A stretch of 64,000 nucleotides of DNA from Mycolicibacterium lacusdiani. Its GTDB lineage: Bacteria; Actinomycetota; Actinomycetes; Mycobacteriales; Mycobacteriaceae. The stretch covers positions 1-64,000 of the forward strand of contig NZ_JAKCFC010000005.1 in assembly GCF_021916785.1 (NCBI RefSeq). Reading direction: 5' to 3'. Position 1 is the first letter of the stretch; each line of letters starts with the position of its first letter. Made by a program: the position numbers and the translations under genes. Below, piece after piece: positions 16,287 to 26,897 of the stretch. The notes beneath the pieces were generated by a model that saw only the letters and a program-made list of their open reading frames with translations, was not told where the DNA came from and did not search any database.

Positions 16287-18341
16287 ATGAGCGCCGCCGC
16301 CAGCACCGCCCCCGCAGCCCTGATCCGGGTGCCTGCCGGGACGACCGCGGCGGCCGCCGTGCGCGAGGCGGGACTGCCCAGCCGCGGTGCCCCCGACGCC
16401 GTGGTCGTCGTCCGCGACGCCGAGGGCCGCTTGCGCGACCTGTCGTGGACCCCTGACGTCGACGTCGAGGTGACGCCCGTCGCGGCCGACACCGAGGACG
16501 GCCGCAGCGTCATCCGGCACTCCGCGGCCCACGTGCTCGCCCAGGCGGTGCAGAATCTCTTCCCGGAGGCGAAGCTCGGAATCGGCCCGCCGATCACCGA
16601 CGGCTTCTACTACGACTTCGACGTGCCGCGCGCCTTCACCCCCGAGGACCTGACCGCACTCGAGAAGCGCATGCGTCAGATCGTCAAGGACGGTCAACTG
16701 TTCGACCGCCGGGTCTACGAATCCAAGGACGCGGCGCGCGCAGAGCTGGGCGACGAGCCCTTCAAACTGGAACTGGTCGACGACAAGTCCGGCGACGCGG
16801 AGATCATGGAGGTCGGCGGCGACGAGCTGACGGCCTACGACAACCTCAATCCCCGCACGCGGGAACGCATCTGGGGTGATCTGTGCCGTGGCCCGCACAT
16901 CCCCACCACGAAGTTCATCCCGGCCTTCAAGCTCACCCGCAGTTCCGCCGCGTACTGGCGGGGCGATCAGGAGAACGCGAGCCTGCAGCGCATCTACGGC
17001 ACCGCGTGGGAGTCTCAGGAAGCCCTCGACCGCCACCTCGAACTGCTCGAGGAGGCGCAGCGCCGCGATCACCGCAAGCTCGGCACCGAACTCGACCTGT
17101 TCAGCTTCCCCGACGAGATCGGTTCCGGCTTACCGGTGTTCCACCCCAAGGGCGGCATCGTGCGACGCGAACTCGAGGACTACTCGCGCCGCAAGCACAT
17201 CGAGGCGGGCTACGAGTTCGTCAACACCCCGCACATCACCAAGGCGCAGCTGTTCCACACCTCCGGGCACCTGGACTGGTATGCCGACGGCATGTTCCCG
17301 CCGATGCACATCGACGCGGAGTTCAACGAGGACGGCACGGTGCGCAAGCCCGGCCAGGACTACTACCTCAAGCCGATGAACTGCCCGATGCACTGCCTGA
17401 TCTTCCGCGCCCGCGGCCGGTCCTATCGCGAACTTCCGTTGCGCGCGTTCGAGTTCGGCGCGGTGTACCGGTACGAGAAGTCCGGTGTCGTGCACGGCCT
17501 GACCCGCGTGCGCGGCCTCACCATGGACGACGCGCACATCTTCTGCACGCGCGACCAGATGCGCGACGAGCTGACCTCGCTGCTCCAGTTCATCCTCGAC
17601 CTGCTGGGCGACTACGGGCTCGAGGACTTCTATCTCGAGCTGTCCACCAAGGACCCCAAGAAGTTCGTCGGCTCCGACGAGATTTGGGAGGAGGCGACCA
17701 GCACCCTGGCCGAGGTCGCCGCGGCGTCGGGTCTGGAACTGGTCCCCGATCCCGGTGGCGCCGCGTTCTACGGCCCGAAGATCTCGGTGCAGGCCCGGGA
17801 CGCGCTGGGCCGCAGCTGGCAGATGTCGACCATCCAGCTCGACTTCAACTTCCCCGACCGGTTCGACCTGGAGTACACCGCGGCCGACGGCAGCCGCCAG
17901 CGGCCCGTGATGATCCACCGCGCGCTCTTCGGGTCCATCGAGCGGTTCTTCGGCATCCTCACCGAGCACTACGCCGGCGCCTTCCCCGCGTGGTTGGCGC
18001 CGCTGCAGGTGGTGGGCATCCCGGTGTCCGACGGGCACGTCGACTACCTGAACGACGTGGTTGCGCAGCTGAAGAAGCGCGGCATCCGCGCCGAGGTGGA
18101 CGCCAGCGACGACCGGATGGCGAAGAAGATCGTCAACCAGACCAATCAGAAGGTGCCGTTCATGCTGCTGGCGGGGGACCGGGACGTCGAGGCGGGCGCG
18201 GTCAGCTTCCGGTTCGGCGATCGCACGCAGATCAACGGCGTCCCTCGCGACGTCGCGGTCGAGGCCATCGCCGACTGGATCGCGCGACGCGAGAACGCCG
18301 CGCCGACGGCAGAACTCGTCGAGGTGGGTAGTTCAGCGTGA
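16287..18341 (+). CDS. thrS: threonyl-tRNA synthetase
   Basis: A 684-residue class II synthetase charging tRNA-Thr. An N-terminal TGS domain leads into the editing domain with [12 protein letters not shown], an HxxxH metal pair that clears Ser-tRNA. The catalytic core has [10 protein letters not shown], which supplies the zinc Cys that recognises threonine, and [11 protein letters not shown] as motif 3. The anticodon domain follows at about 575-670. GGAG at 16275-16278 precedes the ATG. It heads an overlapping cluster in the same order as Rv2614c onward. Confidence 0.97.
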   Translation: MSAAASTAPAALIRVPAGTTAAAAVREAGLPSRGAPDAVVVVRDAEGRLRDLSWTPDVDVEVTPVAADTEDGRSVIRHSAAHVLAQAVQNLFPEAKLGIGPPITDGFYYDFDVPRAFTPEDLTALEKRMRQIVKDGQLFDRRVYESKDAARAELGDEPFKLELVDDKSGDAEIMEVGGDELTAYDNLNPRTRERIWGDLCRGPHIPTTKFIPAFKLTRSSAAYWRGDQENASLQRIYGTAWESQEALDRHLELLEEAQRRDHRKLGTELDLFSFPDEIGSGLPVFHPKGGIVRRELEDYSRRKHIEAGYEFVNTPHITKAQLFHTSGHLDWYADGMFPPMHIDAEFNEDGTVRKPGQDYYLKPMNCPMHCLIFRARGRSYRELPLRAFEFGAVYRYEKSGVVHGLTRVRGLTMDDAHIFCTRDQMRDELTSLLQFILDLLGDYGLEDFYLELSTKDPKKFVGSDEIWEEATSTLAEVAAASGLELVPDPGGAAFYGPKISVQARDALGRSWQMSTIQLDFNFPDRFDLEYTAADGSRQRPVMIHRALFGSIERFFGILTEHYAGAFPAWLAPLQVVGIPVSDGHVDYLNDVVAQLKKRGIRAEVDASDDRMAKKIVNQTNQKVPFMLLAGDRDVEAGAVSFRFGDRTQINGVPRDVAVEAIADWIARRENAAPTAELVEVGSSA

Positions 18342-18946
18342 GTGCCGAGGAAGAGCCCATAGATAGCACCGACGAGCGCTTGCGCGAGGAGTCGACCAAC
18401 ACGGACAGCCAGACGGTCGTCGACCACGGCGTGGGCGCCGGTGACCATCTGCAACGTCTGTGGACGCCGCACCGCATGTCCTACATCGCCGACTCGATCA
18501 AGTCCGGTTCGGCGAAGTCGACCGAACCGTTCACGGACATCCCCACCATGACCGACGAGGACGGTCTGGTGGTCGCACGCGGTGAGCTGGTCTACGCGGT
18601 CCTCAACCTCTACCCGTACAACCCCGGCCACCTGATGGTGGTGCCGTACCGCCGGGTCGCCGAACTCGAGAACCTCTCCGAGGCCGAGAGCGCGGAGTTG
18701 ATGGCGTTCACGCAGAAGGCGATTCGCGTGATGAAGAGGGTCTCGCGCCCGCATGGCTTCAACGTCGGGCTCAACCTCGGCACGTCGGCGGGCGGATCGC
18801 TCGCCGAGCACCTGCACATGCACGTGGTGCCGCGCTGGGGCGGTGACGCGAACTTCATCACCGTGATCGGCGGTGCGAAGGTGATCCCGCAGCTGCTGCG
18901 CGACACTCGCGAACTGCTCGCCGACGAGTGGACCAAGACGCCGTGA
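18338..18946 (+). CDS. HIT-domain Ap4A phosphorylase-like protein (Rv2613c type)
   Basis: A 202-residue protein with the histidine-triad motif [10 protein letters not shown] near residue 165, where the middle His attacks the alpha-phosphate. It corresponds to M. tuberculosis Rv2613c, known as a diadenosine-tetraphosphate phosphorylase. The poorly conserved first 45 residues are acidic. The GTG start overlaps the thrS stop. Synthetases make Ap4A as a side product, so the pairing with thrS is sensible. Confidence 0.88.
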   Translation: MSAEEEPIDSTDERLREESTNTDSQTVVDHGVGAGDHLQRLWTPHRMSYIADSIKSGSAKSTEPFTDIPTMTDEDGLVVARGELVYAVLNLYPYNPGHLMVVPYRRVAELENLSEAESAELMAFTQKAIRVMKRVSRPHGFNVGLNLGTSAGGSLAEHLHMHVVPRWGGDANFITVIGGAKVIPQLLRDTRELLADEWTKTP

Positions 18947-19617
18947 GCGACTTCTACCTGATGACCCGTGCCGCCTACGCGAAGTTGAGCGGGCCGGTCG
19001 CCAGGGGTGCGCTGCGGCTGGGGCTGACCCCCGACGGCATCACCATCCTCGGTACCGCGGGCACCATCATCGCCGCGCTGACGCTCTACCCGCACGGCCA
19101 ATTGTGGTGGGGCTCCTTCGCGGTCGCGTTCTTCGTCCTAGCCGACATGCTCGACGGCGCGATGGCCAGGGAACGCGGGTACGGCACCCGCTTCGGCGGC
19201 GTGTTGGACGCGACGTGTGACCGGCTCGCCGACGGCGCGGTGTTCTGTGGGCTGCTGTGGTGGGCCGCGTTCGGCATTCACAGCTCGTCGCTCGCGGTGG
19301 CCACGTTGATCTGTCTCGTCACCTCGCAGGTGATCTCGTACACCAAGGCACGCGCGGAGGCCAATGGTCTCAAGGGCGACGGCGGCATGATCGAACGGCC
19401 CGAGCGGCTGCTGATCGTGCTCATCGGCACGGGTCTGTCGGGCGTGTGGTTCCTGCACGTGCCGTGGCTCGTCCACGTCGCGATGTGGGTGCTCGCCGTC
19501 GCCAGCCTCGTCACGCTCGGGCAGCGCCTGCACTCGGTACGCCGGTCGCCGGGTGCGGCGGAACCGTTGCGCACCGACACATCGGCAGGGTCGGCCGAGG
19601 AGACGAACGGCCAGTGA
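18943..19617 (+). CDS. pgsA1: phosphatidylinositol-phosphate synthase (CDP-alcohol phosphotransferase)
   Basis: A 224-residue membrane enzyme joining CDP-diacylglycerol and inositol 3-phosphate, the first committed step to phosphatidylinositol. The eight-residue signature of the family is complete across DMLDGAMARERGYGTRFGG and VLDATCDRLAD, with four Asp residues binding two divalent metals. About six membrane helices are predicted. The GTG at 18943 overlaps the HIT stop; an in-frame GTG at 18928 is less likely. Confidence 0.93.
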   Translation: MSDFYLMTRAAYAKLSGPVARGALRLGLTPDGITILGTAGTIIAALTLYPHGQLWWGSFAVAFFVLADMLDGAMARERGYGTRFGGVLDATCDRLADGAVFCGLLWWAAFGIHSSSLAVATLICLVTSQVISYTKARAEANGLKGDGGMIERPERLLIVLIGTGLSGVWFLHVPWLVHVAMWVLAVASLVTLGQRLHSVRRSPGAAEPLRTDTSAGSAEETNGQ

Positions 19618-20597
19618 GCACGCCGCCGGTACCCGTCGGGGTGCCCGTCGCCCGCGGCGTCAAGCTGCCGTTCACCGATCACCTCACCGACCTCGGTTAC
19701 GCCGCGGGTTGGCGGGTCGTGCGGGCGATGCCGGAGTCAGCGGCCCGCAACGCGTTCGACGCGGGAGCCCGCTATGCCGCCCGCGGCGGCGGTCCCGACC
19801 AGCTGCGCAAGAACCTGGCCCGCGTCACCGGCGTGGCGCCTGCCGACGTGCCCGCAGACCTGATGCGCGCCTCGCTGGCCTCCTACGCCCGGTACTGGCG
19901 GGAGGCGTTCCGGCTGCCGTCGATGGATCACGCGACGCTGGCCCTGCGTCTCGACGCCCACGTCGAGGGCAGCGGGAACATCGCCGCGGCCCTCGAGCGC
20001 GGGCGTGGTGCCGTGATGGCGCTTCCGCACAGCGGCAACTGGGACATGGCAGGGGTGTGGCTGACCAACACGTTCGGCACCTTCGCCACCGTCGCCGAAC
20101 GCTTGAAGCCGGAGTCGCTCTACAACCGCTTCGTCGCGTACCGCGAGAGCCTCGGATTCGAGGTGCTCCCGCTGACCGGTGGGGCGCGACCGCCGTTCGA
20201 GGCGCTCTCCGAACGACTCCGGGGCAACGGGCTGGTATGCCTGATGTCCGACCGCGACCTCACCCGCTCCGGCGTCGAGGTGGAGTTCTTCGGCGAGCGC
20301 ACCCGCATGCCCGCGGGGCCCGCGAGGCTGGCGCTCGAGACCGGCGCCGCGCTGATCCCGGCCTTCACCTGGTTCGAGGGCGAGGACTGGGGCACGCGTC
20401 TGCACGAGCCGCTGGACACCTCGTCCGGCGACGTCGGCGTCATCACCCAGGCGCTGGCCGATCGCTTCGCGGCGGGGATCGGCGCCCACCCCGCCGATTG
20501 GCACATGATGCAGCCGCAGTGGATCGCCGACCTGTCCGAGGAGCGCCGGCGGCGGCTGGCCGGAGGACGGGACGCGGGGACCGAAGGCGCGATCTGA
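19614..20597 (+). CDS. patA: phosphatidylinositol mannoside acyltransferase
   Basis: A 327-residue LpxL/HtrB-like acyltransferase. The catalytic HSGNWD motif is near residue 143, and SDRDLTRSGVEVEFFGER supplies the acidic partner region. It corresponds to Rv2611c, which acylates the mannose of PIM1/PIM2 on the inner leaflet of the membrane. The GTG start overlaps the pgsA1 stop and the stop overlaps the pimA start, so the three act in sequence and are coupled in translation. Confidence 0.92.
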   Translation: MSTPPVPVGVPVARGVKLPFTDHLTDLGYAAGWRVVRAMPESAARNAFDAGARYAARGGGPDQLRKNLARVTGVAPADVPADLMRASLASYARYWREAFRLPSMDHATLALRLDAHVEGSGNIAAALERGRGAVMALPHSGNWDMAGVWLTNTFGTFATVAERLKPESLYNRFVAYRESLGFEVLPLTGGARPPFEALSERLRGNGLVCLMSDRDLTRSGVEVEFFGERTRMPAGPARLALETGAALIPAFTWFEGEDWGTRLHEPLDTSSGDVGVITQALADRFAAGIGAHPADWHMMQPQWIADLSEERRRRLAGGRDAGTEGAI

Positions 20598-21721
20598 TGC
20601 GGATAGGGATGGTGTGCCCCTACTCGTTCGACGTACCGGGCGGCGTGCAGGCGCACGTCCTGCAACTCGCCGAGGTGATGCGCGGCTACGGCCACCACGT
20701 CAGCGTGCTGGCCCCTTCGTCACCGCACGTCGACCTGCCGGACTACGTGGTGTCCGGCGGCAAGGCCGTGCCCATCCCGTACAACGGGTCGGTGGCGCGC
20801 CTGCGATTCGGCCCCGCCACCCACCGTCTGGTCAAGAAGTGGTTGGCGAACGGCGAATTCGACGTACTGCACCTGCACGAGCCGAACGCGCCGAGCCTGT
20901 CGATGCTGGCGCTGCAGGCCGCCGAGGGCCCGATCGTGGCGACGTTCCACACCTCGACGACCAAGTCGCTGACCCTGTCGGTGTTCCAGGGCATCCTGCG
21001 GCCGTACCACGAGAAGATCGTCGGTCGCATCGCCGTGTCCGACCTCGCCCGGCGCTGGCAGATGGAGGCACTGGGCTCGGACGCGGTCGAGATTCCCAAC
21101 GGCGTCGACGTCGATTCGTTCGCGACGGCACCGCCGTTCGACGGCTATCCCCGGCCGGGCCGCTCGGTGCTGTTCCTCGGCCGGTTCGACGAGCCCCGCA
21201 AGGGCATGAGCGTGCTGCTGCGCGCCCTGCCCGGGCTTGTCGAGGCGTTCCCCGACGTCGAGGTGATGGTCGTGGGCCGCGGCGACGAGGCCGAACTCGC
21301 CTCCGAGGCAGGCGATCTGGCACGGCATCTGCGCTTCCTCGGCCTCGTCGACGACGCGGAGAAGGCCTCGGCGATGCGTAGCGCCGACGTCTACTGCGCA
21401 CCCAACACGGGAGGCGAGAGCTTCGGCATCGTCCTGGTCGAGGCGATGGCCGCGGGCACGGCCGTGGTCGCGAGCGACCTCGACGCGTTCCGCCGGGTGC
21501 TCGAGGACGGCGAGGCAGGCCGACTAGTGCCGGTCGACGACGCCGCGGCGCTGGCCGCCGCGTTGATCGAGATGTTGAGCGACGACGAGGCCCGGGCGCG
21601 CTACGTGGCTGCGGCGGCGCTCGCGGTGCGGCGCTACGACTGGTCGGTGGTCGCTCGTCAGATCCAGCAGGTCTACGAGACCGTCGCCGGTGCCGGCGTG
21701 AAGGTCCAGGTGGCGGGATGA
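20597..21721 (+). CDS. pimA: phosphatidylinositol alpha-mannosyltransferase
   Basis: A 374-residue GT-B glycosyltransferase of family GT4 that moves the first mannose from GDP-mannose to phosphatidylinositol. Visible signatures are the N-terminal glycine loop PGGVQAHV, the HLHEPN segment with the His implicated in catalysis, LFLGRFDEPRKGM, and the nucleotide-sugar E-x7-E region in GESFGIVLVEAMA. The ATG overlaps the patA stop by one base. It is essential in studied mycobacteria, being the first step of PIM, LM and LAM assembly. Confidence 0.95.
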   Translation: MRIGMVCPYSFDVPGGVQAHVLQLAEVMRGYGHHVSVLAPSSPHVDLPDYVVSGGKAVPIPYNGSVARLRFGPATHRLVKKWLANGEFDVLHLHEPNAPSLSMLALQAAEGPIVATFHTSTTKSLTLSVFQGILRPYHEKIVGRIAVSDLARRWQMEALGSDAVEIPNGVDVDSFATAPPFDGYPRPGRSVLFLGRFDEPRKGMSVLLRALPGLVEAFPDVEVMVVGRGDEAELASEAGDLARHLRFLGLVDDAEKASAMRSADVYCAPNTGGESFGIVLVEAMAAGTAVVASDLDAFRRVLEDGEAGRLVPVDDAAALAAALIEMLSDDEARARYVAAAALAVRRYDWSVVARQIQQVYETVAGAGVKVQVAG

Positions 21722-22752
21722 CGGTCGGATGGGTCCTCGTCGTCGTCGCGACACTGATCCTGATCGTGCTGGCGATCGGCGGCGTGTGGGCCTACCAGAC
21801 CGCCAACCGACTGGACCGGCTGCACGTGCGCTACGAACTGTCCTGGCAGGCGCTCGACGGTGCCCTCGCCCGCCGCGCCGTGGTGGCTCGCGCCGTGGCG
21901 ACCGACGCCTACGGGTCCAGTCCGCCCGGGCAGCGGCTGACCGCACTGGCCGACATCGCCGAACGCGCCCCGCGGTCCAGCCGGGAGGACGCCGAGAACG
22001 ACCTGTCCGCCGAACTGGCCCTGGTGGACGCGACGTCGGTGCCGCTGCCCCTGGTCGCCGAACTCGCCGACGCAGAGGCGCGCGTGCTGCTGGCCCGCCG
22101 GTTCCACAACGACGCCGTCCGCGACACGCTGGCCCTTCGCGAACGCCCGCTCGTCCGCTTCCTGCACCTCGGCGGAACGGCCGCGATGCCGACGTACTTC
22201 GAGATCGCCGAACGGGCGACCCGCACCCTCGTCGGGCAGGCCGGCCGCCGCACCTCGGCGCGGGTCGTGCTGCTCGACGAGGACGGCTACGTGCTGCTGC
22301 TGCGCGGATCGGACCCCGCGATCGACTCCGCGACGGCGCCGCGCTGGTGGTTCACGGTCGGGGGAGCGGTGCACCCCGGTGAGTCCCTGCGCGACGCCGC
22401 GGTGCGCGAACTGGCCGAGGAGACCGGCCTGACCGTCGACCCCGGCGACCTGATCGGCCCGGTGTGGCGACGCGACGCCGTCATCGACTTCAACGGCTCC
22501 GTCATCCGCAGCGAGGAGATGTTCTTCGCCTACCGCACGGCCCGCTTCGATCCGTCGACCACCGGGCGGACCACGCTGGAACGCCGCTACATCCACGGCC
22601 ATCGGTGGTGTGACGAGGCCGTCATCGCCGAGCTGGTGGCCGGGGGGGAGCAGGTGTACCCGGGGCAGCTCGGGGCACGGCTCGCCGAGGTGAACGCGCT
22701 GGCCACGGGCCTGGCGTCGGTGGGGGAACGCGAACCCGAGCCGATCCACTGA
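21718..22752 (+). CDS. membrane-anchored Nudix hydrolase (Rv2609c type)
   Basis: A 344-residue protein with one N-terminal membrane helix (about residues 4-26), a helical middle region and a C-terminal Nudix domain. The Nudix box is intact: GAVHPGE, seven residues, then RELAEETGL. The domain should cleave a nucleoside diphosphate-linked compound; the substrate is not known. The start overlaps the pimA stop as ATGA and the position matches Rv2609c, so a link with nucleotide-sugar turnover or PIM synthesis is plausible but unproved. Confidence 0.87.
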   Translation: MTVGWVLVVVATLILIVLAIGGVWAYQTANRLDRLHVRYELSWQALDGALARRAVVARAVATDAYGSSPPGQRLTALADIAERAPRSSREDAENDLSAELALVDATSVPLPLVAELADAEARVLLARRFHNDAVRDTLALRERPLVRFLHLGGTAAMPTYFEIAERATRTLVGQAGRRTSARVVLLDEDGYVLLLRGSDPAIDSATAPRWWFTVGGAVHPGESLRDAAVRELAEETGLTVDPGDLIGPVWRRDAVIDFNGSVIRSEEMFFAYRTARFDPSTTGRTTLERRYIHGHRWCDEAVIAELVAGGEQVYPGQLGARLAEVNALATGLASVGEREPEPIH

Positions 22753-22783
22753 CGTGCGGATCGAATCGATTTGGCCCGGCCAC

Positions 22784-22789
22784 TAGACT
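22784..22789 (+). promoter_or_regulatory. probable -10 for pdxS
   Basis: TAGACT lies in the 66-bp gap before pdxS. A transcript starting about 7-10 nt downstream would have a short leader carrying the strong GGAGGAG ribosome site at 22806-22812. No good -35 is visible, as is usual in mycobacteria. Confidence 0.45.
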
Positions 22790-22818
22790 GATTCAGTACT
22801 CATTTGGAGGAGATAGTT

Positions 22819-23736
22819 GTGAATACCGCACCTGGAACGAACGGGTCGGTGAACGGCCAGACCGGCACTGCCCGGGTGAAGCGCGGCATGGCCGAAATGC
22901 TCAAGGGTGGCGTCATCATGGACGTCGTCACCCCCGAGCAGGCCCGCATCGCCGAAGCCGCTGGCGCCGTCGCAGTCATGGCGCTCGAACGCGTCCCGGC
23001 AGACATCCGCGCCCAGGGCGGCGTCTCCCGGATGAGCGACCCGGACATGATCGAGGGCATCATCTCGGCGGTCACCATCCCGGTGATGGCGAAGGCCCGC
23101 ATCGGCCACTTCGTCGAGGCACAGATCCTGCAGAGCCTCGGCGTCGACTACGTCGACGAGTCCGAGGTCCTCACACCGGCCGACTACGCCAACCACATCG
23201 ACAAGTGGAAGTTCACCGTGCCGTTCGTGTGCGGTGCGACGAACCTCGGTGAGGCGCTGCGCCGCATCAGCGAGGGCGCGGCCATGATCCGCTCCAAGGG
23301 CGAGGCAGGCACCGGCGACGTGTCGAATGCGACCACCCACATGCGCAAGATCGGCGGCGAGATCCGTCGACTCACGTCGCTGTCGGAGGACGAGCTGTAC
23401 GTCGCGGCGAAGGAACTGCAGGCGCCGTACGACCTGGTGGTCGAGGTGGCCAGGGCCGGCAAGCTGCCGGTCACGCTGTTCACCGCGGGCGGCATCGCGA
23501 CCCCGGCGGACGCCGCGATGATGATGCAGCTCGGTGCCGAGGGCGTGTTCGTCGGATCGGGCATCTTCAAGTCCGGCAACCCGGAGGAGCGCGGCGCGGC
23601 GATCGTCAAGGCCACGACGTTCTACGACGACCCCGACGTGTTGGCGAAGGTGTCGCGCGGGCTGGGCGAGGCCATGGTCGGCATCAACGTGGAGGACATC
23701 GCGCAGCCTCATCGGCTCGCCGAGCGCGGCTGGTAA
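22819..23736 (+). CDS. pdxS: pyridoxal 5'-phosphate synthase, lyase subunit
   Basis: A 305-residue (beta/alpha)8 barrel that condenses ribose 5-phosphate, glyceraldehyde 3-phosphate and ammonia into PLP. The conserved [28 protein letters not shown] and [12 protein letters not shown] blocks are present; the last includes the Lys that forms the sugar imine. The phosphate loop FTAGGIATP and GSGIF motif close the barrel. GTG at 22819 with a seven-nucleotide spacer from GGAGGAG is preferred to an upstream in-frame start. It works with pdxT, two genes downstream. Confidence 0.96.
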   Translation: MNTAPGTNGSVNGQTGTARVKRGMAEMLKGGVIMDVVTPEQARIAEAAGAVAVMALERVPADIRAQGGVSRMSDPDMIEGIISAVTIPVMAKARIGHFVEAQILQSLGVDYVDESEVLTPADYANHIDKWKFTVPFVCGATNLGEALRRISEGAAMIRSKGEAGTGDVSNATTHMRKIGGEIRRLTSLSEDELYVAAKELQAPYDLVVEVARAGKLPVTLFTAGGIATPADAAMMMQLGAEGVFVGSGIFKSGNPEERGAAIVKATTFYDDPDVLAKVSRGLGEAMVGINVEDIAQPHRLAERGW

Positions 23737-23743
23737 TTCACGG

Positions 23744-24589
23744 GTGTCGATCGAAGAGATCCTCGACCTGGAGAAGCTCGAGGTCAACATGTTCCGCGGG
23801 GGCGTGTTCAGCCCCGAATCAGGCTTTCTGCAACGGACTTTCGGCGGTCACGTCGCAGGCCAGTCGCTGGTGTCGGCGGTGCGGACGGTGGAGCCGCGCT
23901 ATCAGGTGCACTCACTGCACGGCTACTTCCTGCGTCCCGGCGACGCCAGGGCGCCAACGGTGTACCTGGTGGAACGCCTGCGCGACGGCGGCTCGTTCAG
24001 CACTCGCCGGGTCAACGCCGTCCAGCACGGCGAGACGATCTTCTCGATGTCCGCGTCGTTCCAGACCGACCAGAGCGGCATCGAACACCAGGACGCGATG
24101 CCTGCCGCCCCGCCTCCGGACGACCTCCCCAGTTTCCGGTCCGGCGGTGCGTTCGACGATGCGGGTTTCGCGCAGTTCGCCGAGTGGGACGTCCGGATCG
24201 TTCCGCGCGACCAGGTGGTCGAGATCCCTGGCATGGCGTCGCAGCAGCAGGTGTGGTTCCGCCACACCGACCCGCTGCCCGACGACCCGGTGCTGCACAT
24301 CTGCGCGCTGGCCTACCTCAGCGACCTGACGCTGCTCGGGTCGGCGCAGGTGCATCATCCCGATGAGCGCAAGCACCTCATGATCGCCTCGCTCGACCAC
24401 GCCATGTGGTTCATGCGGCCGTTCCGGGCCGACGAGTGGCTGCTCTACGACCAGTCGTCGCCGTCGGCGTGCGGTGGTCGAGCGCTGACCCACGGCAAGC
24501 TGTTCAACCAGTACGGCGAGATGGTGGCTGCGGTCATGCAGGAAGGTCTGACCCGCTACCAGCGCGGCTTCACGCGGCCCGGTACGTGA
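23744..24589 (+). CDS. tesB: acyl-CoA thioesterase II
   Basis: A 281-residue double-hotdog thioesterase, exactly the length of Rv2605c (TesB2). The first hotdog ends in the [12 protein letters not shown] strand and the second contains [22 protein letters not shown], a hallmark of TesB. The expected Asp, Thr and Gln catalytic set lies in the second half. It hydrolyses medium- and long-chain acyl-CoA to free acid. It sits between pdxS and pdxT, and its stop overlaps pdxT (GTGA). The link to PLP synthesis is positional only. Confidence 0.92.
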   Translation: MSIEEILDLEKLEVNMFRGGVFSPESGFLQRTFGGHVAGQSLVSAVRTVEPRYQVHSLHGYFLRPGDARAPTVYLVERLRDGGSFSTRRVNAVQHGETIFSMSASFQTDQSGIEHQDAMPAAPPPDDLPSFRSGGAFDDAGFAQFAEWDVRIVPRDQVVEIPGMASQQQVWFRHTDPLPDDPVLHICALAYLSDLTLLGSAQVHHPDERKHLMIASLDHAMWFMRPFRADEWLLYDQSSPSACGGRALTHGKLFNQYGEMVAAVMQEGLTRYQRGFTRPGT

Positions 24590-25194
24590 GCGCGCCCTGG
24601 CCCGCCGGCCGCCCGGCTCCGCGAGTCGGAGTGCTTGCGCTGCAAGGTGATACGCGCGAGCACCTGGCGGCGCTGCGCGAGGCGGGCGCCGATGCCGTCG
24701 CCGTGCGGCGCCGGTCCGAACTCGACGCCATCGACGGTCTGGTGATCCCTGGCGGCGAGTCCACCACCATGAGCCACCTGCTGCGGGAATTCGACCTGCT
24801 CGAGCCGCTGCGCGCGCGGCTGCACGAGGGCCTACCCGCCTACGGTTCGTGTGCAGGGATGATCCTGCTGTCCAGCGAGATAGTCGACGCCGGCGTTCCC
24901 GGGCGCGAGGCGCTGCCACTGGGTGGCATCGACATGACCGTGCGCCGCAACGCGTTCGGCCGACAGGTCGACTCCTTCGAGGAGGACGTCACGTTCTCCG
25001 GGCTCGACGGGACGGTGCACGCCGTGTTCATCCGCGCCCCGTGGGTGGAGCGCATCGGCGAGGGCGTCGAGGTACTCGCCGAGGCGGCCGGACATCCCGT
25101 CGCGGTGCGACAGGGCCGCGTCGTCGCGACCGCCTTCCACCCGGAGATCACCGGCGACCGACGGGTGCATCACCTGTTCGTGTCGTCGCTCTAG
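24586..25194 (+). CDS. pdxT: pyridoxal 5'-phosphate synthase, glutaminase subunit
   Basis: A 202-residue class I glutamine amidotransferase that hydrolyses glutamine and passes ammonia to PdxS. It has [12 protein letters not shown] at the start, PGGESTTM for glutamine binding, the nucleophile Cys in GSCAGM, and the His-Glu pair in FHPEIT. The GTG start overlaps the tesB stop. The first dozen residues before GVLALQGD are an extension compared with non-mycobacterial PdxT. Confidence 0.95.
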   Translation: MSAPWPAGRPAPRVGVLALQGDTREHLAALREAGADAVAVRRRSELDAIDGLVIPGGESTTMSHLLREFDLLEPLRARLHEGLPAYGSCAGMILLSSEIVDAGVPGREALPLGGIDMTVRRNAFGRQVDSFEEDVTFSGLDGTVHAVFIRAPWVERIGEGVEVLAEAAGHPVAVRQGRVVATAFHPEITGDRRVHHLFVSSL

Positions 25195-25204
25195 CAGGCC
25201 CACG

Positions 25205-25210
25205 TAGACT
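25205..25210 (+). promoter_or_regulatory. possible -10 for yebC
   Basis: TAGACT lies in the 87-bp gap after pdxT. It would give a leader of about 65 nt containing a run of CAG-type triplets and then GAGG before the yebC ATG. Confidence 0.35.
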
Positions 25211-25281
25211 GGCCGATCGGACTTTCTCGGTAGAGAGCAGCAGCAGCACACGAGCAGCAGATGAGAACGAGGTAGCACTGC

Positions 25282-26037
25282 ATGAGCGGCCATTCCAAGT
25301 GGGCGACCACCAAGCACCAGAAGGCCGTCAAGGACGCGCGTCGCGGCAAGGAATTCGCCCGGCTGATCAAGAACATCGAGGTCGCGGCCCGTACCGGCGG
25401 CGGTGACCCGTCGGGCAATCCCACCCTCTACGACGCCATCCAGAAGGCGAAGAAGACGTCGGTGCCCAACGACAACATCGAGCGCGCCCGCAAGCGCGGC
25501 GCAGGTGAAGAGGCCGGCGGCGCCGACTGGCAGACCATCATGTACGAGGGATACGGCCCCAACGGAGTCGCGGTCCTCGTCGAATGTCTGACCGACAACA
25601 AGAACCGGGCCGCCGGCGAGGTGCGCGTGGCAATGACCCGCAACGGCGGCAACATGGCCGACCCGGGCTCGGTGTCCTACCTCTTCTCCCGCAAGGGCGT
25701 GGTGACGCTGGAGAAGAACGGGCTCACCGAGGACGACGTGCTCACCGCGGTGCTCGAGGCCGGCGCCGAGGACGTCAACGACCTTGGCGAGATGTTCGAG
25801 GTCATCTCCGAGCCGACGGATCTGGTGGCCGTGCGCACCGCACTGCAGGATGCGGGCATCGACTACGACTCGGCCGATGCCAGCTTCCAGCCGTCGGTGT
25901 CGGTGCCCGTCGACGCCGAGGGTGCCCGCAAGGTGTTCAAGCTCGTCGATGCGCTCGAGGACAGCGACGACGTGCAGAACGTCTGGACCAACGTCGACAT
26001 CTCCGACGAGGTGGCCGCTCAGCTCGACGAGGACTGA
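25282..26037 (+). CDS. yebC: YebC/PmpR-type protein (TACO1 family)
   Basis: A 251-residue three-domain protein identical in length to Rv2603c. The diagnostic N-terminus is [22 protein letters not shown], and [21 protein letters not shown] marks domain two. The family binds DNA or ribosomes; recent bacterial work ties YebC-type proteins to translation through difficult proline stretches, while others act as transcription factors. Which applies here cannot be read from sequence. GAGG lies nine nucleotides before the ATG. Its end overlaps the converging hydrolase by 19 bp. Confidence 0.93.
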   Translation: MSGHSKWATTKHQKAVKDARRGKEFARLIKNIEVAARTGGGDPSGNPTLYDAIQKAKKTSVPNDNIERARKRGAGEEAGGADWQTIMYEGYGPNGVAVLVECLTDNKNRAAGEVRVAMTRNGGNMADPGSVSYLFSRKGVVTLEKNGLTEDDVLTAVLEAGAEDVNDLGEMFEVISEPTDLVAVRTALQDAGIDYDSADASFQPSVSVPVDAEGARKVFKLVDALEDSDDVQNVWTNVDISDEVAAQLDED

Positions 26038-26885
26038 GTCCCCGTCGCTTCGCTCGCCCTAGTGAGGAACGCGCCGATCTCGTGCGCGGTCTGCTCGGGT
26101 TGATCCAGCATGATCAGCACCTTGGCGTCGTCGATCATCCGCAGCGTGCCGCCGGTGAGGTCGGCGAGCCGCTCGGCATGGGCCACCGGCATCACGCGCT
26201 GATCGCTCCACAGCACCAGGACCTCGCCCTGGAACTCGGCGAGCCGCTCGGTGGCGCGGACCAGGTCGCGCTTGGAGAACCTGGTCCTGGCGTACTTCAG
26301 CAGGTCCCTGCGGATTCGCACGTCGGCGATGCCGGGGTCGGTCCACGCCTCCATCACGTCCTGGGGGATCGAGGTGGCGGCCATCATCCCGAACATGAAG
26401 AACCGGTTGCGCAGCCACGGGATTCGCATCTGGCTCAGCGCGAGCTTGACGGTGCCCGTGGTCCGGGTGGCCAGCCAGGTGACCTTGCCGGGGAAGCCGG
26501 GCGGGAAGTTCTCGAACGCCTCCGCCGGGCAGATCACCATGCGCGACACCCGCCCGTCCCGGCCGAGGTCTGTGAGGAACAGCGGGCCGCCCCAGTCGGT
26601 CACCACCAGGACGACGTCGGTGAGGTCGAGGGCGTCGAGGAAGTCGGCGACCACGCTCACCATGCCCGGCATCGTGAGGTCTGCGTCGTCGCGCATCGGG
26701 ATCCGGTGCCCGCCGATCGGCAGCACGGGCAGCAGGTAGCGGAACCCGGGCGGGAGGTGGCCGAGGGCGCGGGCCCAGACCGTGTCGTTCATCAGCAGGC
26801 CGTGCAGCAGGACGACGGGCGGGCCGTGGGGATCGCCCTCCTCGCGGTACTCGATGGTGCCTGCCGGGACGTCGATGGACTGCAT
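26019..26885 (-). CDS. alpha/beta-hydrolase with Asp nucleophile but no evident catalytic His
   Basis: A 288-residue alpha/beta-hydrolase fold protein. The nucleophile elbow reads VVTDWGG with Asp97, as in haloalkane dehalogenases, not Ser. Near the end, the segment where such enzymes have a His before Phe (as in xHFxxxDQPE) reads [10 protein letters not shown], so Val (about residue 256) replaces the His. Either catalysis uses another base, or the protein is a non-enzymatic binding or sensing member. AGGAG precedes the ATG. It diverges from a TetR regulator over shared operators and is probably its target. Confidence 0.82.
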   Translation of the reverse strand: MQSIDVPAGTIEYREEGDPHGPPVVLLHGLLMNDTVWARALGHLPPGFRYLLPVLPIGGHRIPMRDDADLTMPGMVSVVADFLDALDLTDVVLVVTDWGGPLFLTDLGRDGRVSRMVICPAEAFENFPPGFPGKVTWLATRTTGTVKLALSQMRIPWLRNRFFMFGMMAATSIPQDVMEAWTDPGIADVRIRRDLLKYARTRFSKRDLVRATERLAEFQGEVLVLWSDQRVMPVAHAERLADLTGGTLRMIDDAKVLIMLDQPEQTAHEIGAFLTRASEATGTQSSSS

Positions 26886-26897
26886 TGGCCACTCCTT

